A DNA stretch of 64,000 nucleotides from a virus: positions 1 to 64,000 of IMG/VR virus record IMGVR_UViG_3300048587_000705, one strand, 5' to 3'. Every line of letters starts with the position of its first letter. Position 1 is the first letter of the stretch. This document shows, one piece after another, positions 30,071 to 37,500 of this stretch. The notes under the pieces are model-generated. The model was not told where the DNA came from. It ran no database searches and saw nothing but the letters and a program-made list of their open reading frames with translations. A program made the translations under genes and the position numbers.

Positions 30071-30273
30071 TTTTCTCTTATATATTGTTTCAACTGTTTT
30101 ACCTGTTCCAATAGTTTTTGGTCGTGGCTCACTGCAAAGATAAGGTTATTGCAGTAGTTTAGGGCTGTTTCTCTTGTTAATTTTTGGTTAATTTTTTGCT
30201 CTTTACGCGGCGGCACATCGTTCCAAAAAAACTCTTGTTCCAAGTTTTCTTCGTATTTTTTACTGCTGTTCAT
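30067..30273 (-). CDS. Small hypothetical protein, 68 residues
   Basis: Helical, with EQEFFWNDVPPRKEQKINQK and TALNYCNNLIFAVSHDQKLL. Overlaps both neighbours (4 and 14 bases). Function unknown. Confidence 0.55.
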   Translation of the reverse strand: MNSSKKYEENLEQEFFWNDVPPRKEQKINQKLTRETALNYCNNLIFAVSHDQKLLEQVKQLKQYIREK

Positions 30274-30484
30274 ATATCCCGGATTTTTCGTCGTCTTCCA
30301 TTATTTGTCTGATATATACTTCTTGTATCTCTTTTTGGGTATAGTTGTTCTTTACCTCACGGCGCTCTACCATTTCCATCCACACATCTTTGTCCTGCTC
30401 CCATTGGCCCGTTAGTTCGGGGTAAAATTCCCAGAACATTCCCGAGAGCACCATTTTTTCGTAGTCTTCTTTTATCCTGCTCAT
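30260..30484 (-). CDS. Small acidic hypothetical protein, 74 residues
   Basis: I choose ATG 30484 (MSRIKEDYEKMVLSGMF) because it forms an ATGA junction with the upstream stop; the longer frame to 30565 would overlap that gene by 82 bases. The product has a MVERREVKNNYTQKEIQEVY helix. Function unknown. Confidence 0.6.
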   Translation of the reverse strand: MSRIKEDYEKMVLSGMFWEFYPELTGQWEQDKDVWMEMVERREVKNNYTQKEIQEVYIRQIMEDDEKSGIYEQQ

Positions 30485-30864
30485 CACACTTCTTTTAATC
30501 CGTTGTTTGAAAATAATTTTACCCTGTTCTGTTTCCTGTCTATATTTTCCACCCAAGCTACACATACCGCTGCGAGTTGTATAATTTCGGTCCTTCTTTT
30601 TTCTATATCAAGTTCACCCACGACCTCGCAAAACTCTTCTAAGGCTATATGTGCCCAAGTTCCGTCACCTCTTTTAAAAGCAGTGTCGCACTTAAACTTT
30701 GCCCTATTCTCTGTAGGTATCTCATATTCTTCTGCTATTCTCTGTGGAGTACATCCACCAACCCTGTTCAATAAAGTTTCGTCAAGACAGGGATGGTTTT
30801 GTTCCCCCCATTTTTCGTCCTGTCTTTTTCTCTCCTGTGCTATTTCTTCAAGTATTTTGTTCAT
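30484..30864 (-). CDS. MazG-like / DUF550-like nucleotide pyrophosphohydrolase-related protein
   Basis: 126 residues with EEIAQERKRQDEKWGEQNHP at the start, HIALEEFCEVVGELD near 72-86 and EIIQLAAVCVAWVENIDR near 92-109. The E-E-x-x-E helix and later E-x-x-Q/D helix resemble the metal-binding helices of the all-alpha NTP pyrophosphatase superfamily. Members could cleanse non-canonical nucleotides or lower signalling nucleotides. Activity is not proven for this phage branch. Confidence 0.65.
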   Translation of the reverse strand: MNKILEEIAQERKRQDEKWGEQNHPCLDETLLNRVGGCTPQRIAEEYEIPTENRAKFKCDTAFKRGDGTWAHIALEEFCEVVGELDIEKRRTEIIQLAAVCVAWVENIDRKQNRVKLFSNNGLKEV

Positions 30865-31138
30865 ATTCTGTTTTTCTTTTGTTGAATAATTTTGAAACCT
30901 CTTTGTTGATATTTACATCTTTGTATTTTGCCGTTGGTTCATGATGTATATTATATACTGTTGGTGCTTGGCTTGGGTCGAAAAGAAACATTTTTATCTT
31001 TTCACCGTTTATAATATATTCAGGCGCTTTTAACCATTGGAAAAAATGTTGTGATGCCACATTTTCTATATGCAGTTTCATCACTTTATCCTCTGTTTTT
31101 TGAAGCTCTATTTTTAAATATTCTTCCATTATTTCCAC
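30848..31138 (-). CDS. Small hypothetical protein, about 93-96 residues
   Basis: ATG 31129 (MEEYLKIEL) makes a TAATG junction with the upstream stop and is a likely start; ATG 31138 is three codons earlier. The product has KMFLFDPSQAPTVYNIHHEP and a Lys-rich end. Function unknown. Confidence 0.55.
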   Translation of the reverse strand: MEIMEEYLKIELQKTEDKVMKLHIENVASQHFFQWLKAPEYIINGEKIKMFLFDPSQAPTVYNIHHEPTAKYKDVNINKEVSKLFNKRKTEYEQNT

Positions 31139-31344
31139 TCATGTTTTGGGTCGGGGACAAAACATATGCTTGTGCGCCATTGGTACCCTTCTTCATTCCT
31201 AAAACTTACCAGCCCTTGTCCCCATTGTTCGGGTATCTGTGTCTGTACCTCATCTGTACTCATAACGAGCCATCCGCCAAAGACTTTTGCCCTTGTGATA
31301 TAATTACTGTGATTGCTGTCTATTGGTTCCCACTCTATTTTCAT
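31129..31344 (-). CDS. Small hypothetical protein, 71 residues
   Basis: Beta-rich, with KIEWEPIDSNHSNYITRAKV and a SICFVPDPKHEWK end. I recall this V-F-G-G-W-x-V type segment in short phage proteins of unknown role. No gene occupies the 63 bases between it and the next upstream gene. Confidence 0.55.
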   Translation of the reverse strand: MKIEWEPIDSNHSNYITRAKVFGGWLVMSTDEVQTQIPEQWGQGLVSFRNEEGYQWRTSICFVPDPKHEWK

Positions 31345-31407
31345 AATTCTTTTTTGTTTATATTATACCCTATTATCTCACCATCTTTTTTTTGATTTCC
31401 GTTTGTT

Positions 31408-32142
31408 TCAAAACTCAAATTTTAATCCCCCTTCGACCGAACTGTTAGTGGCGCCACCTACTTCAAGATAGACTTTCTTGTACCTAATACCACCCGTGAC
31501 CTTTAGGTAGTCCTCTCCCCCTTCTTTGAAGCTGTGTCCGTATGAACTACCTAAAATAAATCCGAAGTTATCTGGTTTTGGGATTTCCAATGGTGTTGCC
31601 TGAATATCTATATTATCTATCTTTAACCACTCCGGTGTTTTAAAATCCGCTGTAAAAATGCCATCATCCCTTTGGGAAATTACGCCCGATATACTGATTG
31701 GCGAGAAACTCCATTTTTCTGCTCCCGTACTATCTTTTAATGTTATTCTGTTTTGGTACCGCGCGAAATAATCCTTTTTTTGTGGATAATATGAGTCAAT
31801 GTCGATGTGGGTACTGTCTATTTTTATACTATCTGTTTCTTTTTCCACTTCTTTTGGTGTTGCCTTTACTACGTATACAATTTTTGGTTTTGCGTCGAGT
31901 TCTATTTCAAGACTGTCTACCAATTTAGAAAGTTGTCTTTGTGTAAGGGTATCAGCGACAAGTTTTCTATATTGCTGTTCGTTGATTTGTACCAATTTAT
32001 CATTTCTCAATATTTCTTTTCTAATGGCGAAATTTGCTTCCTTTAGGTCGTTTTGCAGGGAGTTTATATACCATGCGCCGCCACCTATCAAAAGTAGCAA
32101 CAAAACTACCAAAGCTATTATTATTTTATTACTGTTTTTCAT
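31408..32142 (-). CDS. Membrane-anchored coiled-coil protein with C-terminal beta domain
   Basis: 244 residues: one N-terminal span (about 6-27, IIIALVVLLLLLIGGGAWYI), a helical coiled coil (about 28-80), a spacer, and a beta-rich C-terminal domain from about 125 (ISISGVISQRDDG, GFILGSSYGH, GLKFEF). It would project into the periplasm. The shape recalls Bacteroidota phage and prophage DUF6808-like or inner-spanin-like proteins, but I am not sure of either. A -7-like box lies at 32163-32170. Confidence 0.55.
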   Translation of the reverse strand: MKNSNKIIIALVVLLLLLIGGGAWYINSLQNDLKEANFAIRKEILRNDKLVQINEQQYRKLVADTLTQRQLSKLVDSLEIELDAKPKIVYVVKATPKEVEKETDSIKIDSTHIDIDSYYPQKKDYFARYQNRITLKDSTGAEKWSFSPISISGVISQRDDGIFTADFKTPEWLKIDNIDIQATPLEIPKPDNFGFILGSSYGHSFKEGGEDYLKVTGGIRYKKVYLEVGGATNSSVEGGLKFEF

Positions 32143-32162
32143 CTTTTGTTTATTTTATCTTA

Positions 32163-32170
32163 CAAAGATA
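32163..32170 (-). promoter_or_regulatory. -7-like box TATCTTTG
   Basis: Exact match to the -7 element used at 9153, lying 20 bases before ATG 32142, but with no TTG at the standard distance. Confidence 0.4.
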
Positions 32171-32210
32171 CGTAAATTTTGTGGTTTTGTCTGTTATAGT
32201 TGGCAAAAAT

Positions 32211-32384
32211 TTAACTCTCTTGTTCTTTTTTACACCAGTCATATAAAGATAGTGTTGATTTTGTCTGTATCCTACGGTTGTTGGCATACTCCACTTGCTC
32301 ATATACAAAGGAGGGTACATCCATTTTTGTATGTGGGTTTGCTTCGTAGTATAATTTTTCGGCTGTTTCTATTATTTCGTCCAT
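32211..32384 (-). CDS. Small hypothetical protein, 57 residues
   Basis: ATG 32384 begins two bases after the upstream stop. The product MDEIIETAEKLYYEANPHTK... ends LYDWCKKEQES. It fits its gap exactly. Function unknown. Confidence 0.55.
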   Translation of the reverse strand: MDEIIETAEKLYYEANPHTKMDVPSFVYEQVEYANNRRIQTKSTLSLYDWCKKEQES

Positions 32385-32386
32385 TT

Positions 32387-32902
32387 TTAACTGTTTATTT
32401 TATTATTTTTCGCCACCACGTTCAAAAGGCTCAAATAGGTCAAATCGTGTATCGTGTACCCTTTCTTCTTCCAATGTGGTATCCTTAAAAGACTGCAAAG
32501 TGCATCACTTTTGGTCTCAAATGATACGGGTGTCAGTGTCTTGTCCTTAAAGCTCTGTTCATCTATGGACAATATTTTTTTACCTACCTCATAAGTTGCT
32601 TGACTTATGGTGAAATCAAATTTTTCTTTTGGTTTGCTCAATATCTGTACGGTTATACCATCCTTTTTATATGTCGCGGCGGATTTTGTTGTATGTACAT
32701 GCTCAAACCCGGCATCGAGAAAAGGTTTTGGGGATGTCTTTAAAAAATCCCAATCCTTTGGCTCTCGTCCTTCGAGCAAGTCGGTTATAGCTCCGCCGCA
32801 AATATAAAATTGTGAGAAACTTTTTGTTTTAAATATTTCGTGGAACATTTGTACCGTTGGGTGGTTGTCTATGAGTTCCTTTTGTTCTTGTGCTGTTTTC
32901 AT
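32387..32902 (-). CDS. Nucleotidyltransferase-fold protein (poly(A) polymerase head-like)
   Basis: 171 residues. FYICGGAITDLLEGREPKDWDFL at about 31-53 matches the G-G-x-x-R/T-D-L-L-x-G-R-x-x-x-D-x-D signature of the CCA-adding/poly(A) polymerase head domain. The final metal pair here is D-W-D. Only the head domain is present, with no RNA-binding neck or tail, so it may be a small transferase or a non-catalytic relative. It overlaps the 414-residue gene upstream by 4 bases. Confidence 0.65.
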   Translation of the reverse strand: MKTAQEQKELIDNHPTVQMFHEIFKTKSFSQFYICGGAITDLLEGREPKDWDFLKTSPKPFLDAGFEHVHTTKSAATYKKDGITVQILSKPKEKFDFTISQATYEVGKKILSIDEQSFKDKTLTPVSFETKSDALCSLLRIPHWKKKGYTIHDLTYLSLLNVVAKNNKINS

Positions 32903-34143
32903 TTTATTTTTAACAAATTACAAATATAAACACTCATATTTTTTACTACATTCCCTTCTTGTGTCAGATCTATATATTGGACGATAAATTCGGGCATATC
33001 TTTTTCTATGTCAAAATCCCTGTCAATTATTATACATTTCTCATACTTGTCGGCAACGACTTTACTCCCCTTCAATTGGGCTACCTTTACATCGACCTCT
33101 ACACTAAAGTTATAGAATTGTTTTACCTTTTCTTGGAATACTGTTTCTTTTTGTATTGGTTGGGGGTTTGATTCTACGCTCACCTTTTCACTATATGTCC
33201 AAAGACTATCCTCTATGGTCTTTATTATCTTGCCCGGTATTGCACAATCTTTTCTTTCTTTTATAGCTTTTGTCAACCAACCGTAGGTATGGATATCGCC
33301 GTACTGGGAATAAACCTCTTGAGCTATTTTATGTGCGGTCTCCCCTGCCGTACCATAATAATCCATATCATTTAAAAACTCATCTTCTTCAAACTGTACC
33401 ATTGGGGTAATAATCTCACGAAGGTAATCCTCATTGTTTGAAGATGTTATAGCGCTTACAATAGAACTTTTTACACTGTATACATTTGACAATATCCTAC
33501 GCTCATCTATATCACCATATTTTATGTTGTATGCAAATTTACTCGGTATCTTTTCATTTTGGTACACAAGAATATTCTGCTTATAAATCCTAAGTGTGTT
33601 CTCCTTGTTCTCAAGTGCCTCTATGTTGTTGGATATTTTATATAGTGCGGGTTTTTCGTTTATGTATAAATGCCGATTCTTCCAGACTCCATAAAATTCA
33701 CTATCTTCATTAAATTCAAGTGTTATGAGAGTACCATACGCCCCAATTTCCTCCCCTTCTGAATATATTCCGTTTTCATCGAGCATATTTGAATACAGTT
33801 CCCTTAGTGCCATCCATGTCTCCCAATTAAACCCAAGTGCCTTTGCAAAACCTGTTTTTATCTCTTTTTCACCGTTTTCTTTTACAAGTATAAGTTCTTT
33901 GTTTTTCCCCGTTTTTTCACAGGTTTGGTTGTAGGTGCCGAAAGTGAACTTTGTAATATTACCACCATCGTTATATACTTTTATGTTTATATCTACATTG
34001 TCCCTTAGCAATAAAGCTATTGAATATTTAAGTCCTGAATCAAAAGTACCAATAGTGTTGGGATCATTCCTTTTAATAGAGTCACCCATAGATGTGATAT
34101 CTATAATGGATAATTTTGTAGGGGTTATGAAGTTTACCTGCAT
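32899..34143 (-). CDS. Hypothetical protein with GHKL-ATPase-like motifs in unusual order
   Basis: 414 residues. IGTFDSGLKYSIALLLRDN near 32-50 resembles the G-x-F-G-x-G-L-K box of GHKL ATPases, and MALRELYSNMLDENG near 111-125 resembles their N-box (E-x-x-x-N-x-x-D). In classical GHKL proteins the N-box comes first, so either the domain is permuted or the match is superficial. I have seen the same two motifs in other phage proteins annotated only as ATP-binding. The C-terminal third is mixed helix and strand. A terminator hairpin lies directly before the gene. Confidence 0.55.
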   Translation of the reverse strand: MQVNFITPTKLSIIDITSMGDSIKRNDPNTIGTFDSGLKYSIALLLRDNVDINIKVYNDGGNITKFTFGTYNQTCEKTGKNKELILVKENGEKEIKTGFAKALGFNWETWMALRELYSNMLDENGIYSEGEEIGAYGTLITLEFNEDSEFYGVWKNRHLYINEKPALYKISNNIEALENKENTLRIYKQNILVYQNEKIPSKFAYNIKYGDIDERRILSNVYSVKSSIVSAITSSNNEDYLREIITPMVQFEEDEFLNDMDYYGTAGETAHKIAQEVYSQYGDIHTYGWLTKAIKERKDCAIPGKIIKTIEDSLWTYSEKVSVESNPQPIQKETVFQEKVKQFYNFSVEVDVKVAQLKGSKVVADKYEKCIIIDRDFDIEKDMPEFIVQYIDLTQEGNVVKNMSVYICNLLKIK

Positions 34144-34154
34144 TATTTTTTGTT

Positions 34155-34192
34155 TAAAAGGGTGTTTTCTAATGTTTAACAGAAAACACCCT
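34155..34192 (-). terminator. Strong intrinsic terminator hairpin
   Basis: Minus strand AGGGTGTTTTCT and AGAAAACACCCT form a perfect 12-pair stem with a 10-base loop, followed by TTTT. It lies between the 90-residue gene and the 414-residue gene, so it limits read-through between them. Confidence 0.8.
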
Positions 34193-34200
34193 ATTGGTTT

Positions 34201-34473
34201 TTAAAGATATTGCTGTTCAAAATTTTTGTAGGTCTCCAAAAGGGCTTTCTGTGTTTGGATGGATGCGAATGTTACCTCTACCGTGGCTTTGTCCAATGGC
34301 ACTTCTGAGACAAGGCGTTTTTGTAATTCTGTCTCTAAGTCCTCAATGGCGTCTTCGATATCACGCTTTGAACGTCTGATAAACTTCGCATCGTTTTTCA
34401 AAGTTTGATTGATTTTTACCTCTTTGCTTTTATCTTCGTCGAGGGTTTGTTTTAATGCTTCTGCTCTTTTCAT
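34201..34473 (-). CDS. Small coiled-coil hypothetical protein
   Basis: 90 residues, almost entirely helical and charged (SKRDIEDAIEDLETELQKRL, TQKALLETYKNFEQQYL). It is the only gene between the promoter at 34500-34530 and the terminator at 34155-34192, so it may be transcribed alone and strongly. Function unknown. Confidence 0.65.
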   Translation of the reverse strand: MKRAEALKQTLDEDKSKEVKINQTLKNDAKFIRRSKRDIEDAIEDLETELQKRLVSEVPLDKATVEVTFASIQTQKALLETYKNFEQQYL

Positions 34474-34499
34474 TTTTGTTTATTTAAAAGTTTATGTGT

Positions 34500-34530
34500 C
34501 AAAAGTACAAAATAAAAAAGAGACTCACAA
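34500..34530 (-). promoter_or_regulatory. Predicted promoter embedded in a terminator
   Basis: Minus strand TTG, 20 bases, TACTTTTG, exact fit. The TTG is in the terminator loop and the spacer contains the terminator's 3' stem and U tract, so the end of the virion operon and the start of the next unit are fused. Confidence 0.6.
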
Positions 34531-34541
34531 GGAATCTCTTT
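34513..34541 (-). terminator. Terminator of the virion operon
   Basis: Minus strand AGAGATTC, five-base loop, GAGTCTCT followed by TTTTT; eight positions with one A-G mismatch. It lies after the 1938-residue gene. Confidence 0.65.
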
Positions 34542-34542
34542 C

Positions 34543-34562
34543 TTTTTATGAAAATTTTAACG
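34543..34562 (-). repeat. 20-base repeat, copy 2
   Basis: Identical to 23197-23216, and again placed between the end of a long gene and a terminator hairpin. Confidence 0.7.
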
Positions 34563-34569
34563 TATTGTT

Positions 34570-37500
34570 TTATTCTTCTTTATTCTCTAATCTATCAACT
34601 ATAAATGAAAATGGGGTGGCCTTGAGGTTACTTGAGTTGAAATACTCATATTGGTGTCTCGCTGTTTTTAATGCGCGTCCACTGTTCAGGTAGTTATATT
34701 GTGAAACACCTGCCATCATTTTAGATAGATATCGGAACCTTTCAGTACTTCCCTTATAAGAACCTTGTTTTATTATATCCCCGGAGAACAAATCCTGTGC
34801 CTTAAATATATTCTGCACTATATTAAGCCCTATGATAGGCGATTCCAAAGTGTCGTTCACCGATGTCACCATCCCTATCTTCTGCACCGAACTTGTCTCG
34901 TTCAATAATCTCTGGTAGAAGTATGCCACTGCCTGCAATGCGTACTGTTCTCCTTCCTCATCATCGTCCGCCGCGCCTACTATCAAATATCCTATCGCCG
35001 CCATAAGCGTCAATACCGATATATCCACCGCCACCCGTTTCAGGTTCCTTCTCTCGGCAACAGAACTGTTCTTCCATTGTTCCTTAAAGGCGCGGATAAA
35101 GTTAGCGGTCCCCATTTTTCTCAGTTCCTGTACCGAGGCGTTCAAAAAGTTCGCGGCGCTTCTGTATGTACCCTCTTCAAGTTCCCCCGTCATGGGATTA
35201 TAGAACTCCGAGCGGGTGCGTCTTGAAATGTTCGTTATAAGGAAACTCCTGTGGGTCAATAATATGGAAAAAAGTGCGTTCCTCTGTGCTGCCACCCTTG
35301 TCTCTGTGGGTATCTGTGTATCGACGTTCAGTATTATCTCGCCCATACGGGTCTGTATCCCCTTTACCTTGTTGTCAAGATACTGTTTGAACCTCTCGTC
35401 CGACATTGGGTTGCCGTCGGTATCTGTGAGCAAGGTCTTTAACTTTTGCTCGTCAAAGGACAGTATTCCATCGTTTACATCTATAAAGTTGTAAAAGGCG
35501 TTTTCTTCCTGTGCCCTCCAAAGGCTGTCTATCTCCTTTTTGGTCTTTCCTTTGTTCAGATCGTTGAAGTTGTTGCGGTTTATAATGGAGCCGTCCACTA
35601 CCCTGTAATCGAACAACGTTCCAAGCGCCACCTCTCCGTACAATGGGAAGTTCGCAAGTTCGTGCAGCCCCATGGAAATTTTGGGCAAAAACCTTGCGGC
35701 GCCCGAGTAGTTACTGTTCTGTAGGCTCTCAAGTGCACTGAATGCACGGAAATGTTGTAGAATAACATTGAGCTTTGATTTTTTGCCCAATTTGTTGAAA
35801 TCCCCCATTGCCTCGGGCATAAGTTTTGTAAGTGCCCTACGACCGAGTTTCAGGGAATCCCTGCCTATGTGCTCACCTACAAGGCTCTCTATCAAAAGCT
35901 GTACCTTTCCCGTTATGGCGGAAGTGATGGGGATAATTGCGTTCAGTCCAAGGTTTCGGAACTTTACGTATTTCACTATGTTCCTTACCACCTTTGCCAC
36001 GTCCACTTTGCCCAAGAACGGTACGTCCACCTCATAAGTCCAAGTCTCCTTTACCCCAAAGAGCGTGTAGTCCATAAAGTTCTGGAACATTTTGTAGGTG
36101 TTGGTGGCGGTCACCTCTTTACCGTTCCCTGTTGTCCTTTTGTCAATGGCGTCGGAAAGTGCCATGATGTCGCCATAGGCGTTGAGCCTTGCGCGTTTCA
36201 AGAACCCTTCTGAATTTCGTGCGGCAATGGACCAGAAAAGGTCGTCTGATACGTCCTCTTGGTTCTCCAATCTGTTGGTGCCTATGTTGGGTATCACCTT
36301 TATACTGTTACCAAACTGTGTTTCCCCTTGTATAAGCTCATCGGGGGTAAAGGTAATAGCTTCCGTCCAAGCCTCCTTTATACTCTGGGCCGAAAGGTTC
36401 TTTGTCAGGTCCTTTGCCCGTTGTATGGTGCCCTTTCTAAATTGTGGCATGGTGTACCTGTTATAGGTGCCGCCTATCTGCATCGCATCGAGCCCCTCGC
36501 TGTTCCATTCGAGCGTTGCCTTGTATGCCTCGTACAGTTTGGGGTCGTTCTTTATTTTTTCAAAATCCTTGTTGTAATATTTGGACAGTTTCGGTTGGTC
36601 GTACCCACCGTAGAACTCTGGGATAAAATTTGGGTTTAGGTCGTCCACACCGCCTATCTCCAAAAAGGATGTATTTGGCGCTATCTCTATATAGTTGTAG
36701 GTTCCTTGTTTTATGGACTCCACCTTGTTCTTTGCGGGGACGTTCGGGTCCTGCATTGCCTGTAGGAACACCCCGTACTGTGACGGTGCAAAACGTTTGT
36801 AGTATGGCAACAACCTTCTTGTAATAAGCTGTTCCACTACCTGTTGCTTTACCCGTATGTCCTCCAAGTCCTGCATCTCCCAACCGTTTTCGTCGAGTAC
36901 GCTGTCGATTGCCTTGTTTGTCTTTTCACCTGTCTTTCCTTCAAGGTATCGGTTCAGAAAATAGATGGCGTCGGACAGCCCCTTTGCGTTGTCGGCGGTC
37001 ATATGTTGGCGGGCATACTCCACCTGCTCGTCCAGCTTCCTGTTTATTTCCTGTGCGCTGTCGTTCTCCTCGATGTTCAGTCCAAGGTCTATCAATATCT
37101 TTCGGTAGCTCTCGTTGGTCGTGGTCTCGGTATCAACGTCACTAAAGGTCTCGCCCGTCTGTTCCTCTATAAGTTTTGACGCCTTTCTATAGGCGTTGGT
37201 GATATCTTCCTGTAGTTTTTTTACCGCGTCCCTTGTAACGGACGGCATACGCTGTACGTCTATCTCGGAAGGGTTGTTCTTGTGCTGGAACTGTTTGAGA
37301 ATTGCCTTTAACGCCTTTCCCTTTGTATCGAGGGTTTCCAATATAGCGTCCACCTCTGCCATATTGTCCCCTGTATACACCTCTGGTGCCGTTATCTTTT
37401 CACGCAGGGACTGGTTCTGTTGCAGGTCGTTCCAGAACTGGTCGGAAAATCCCATGTAAGAGTTCAGTTTCAAAAAACGCATCCCTTCCTCTGGACTTAC

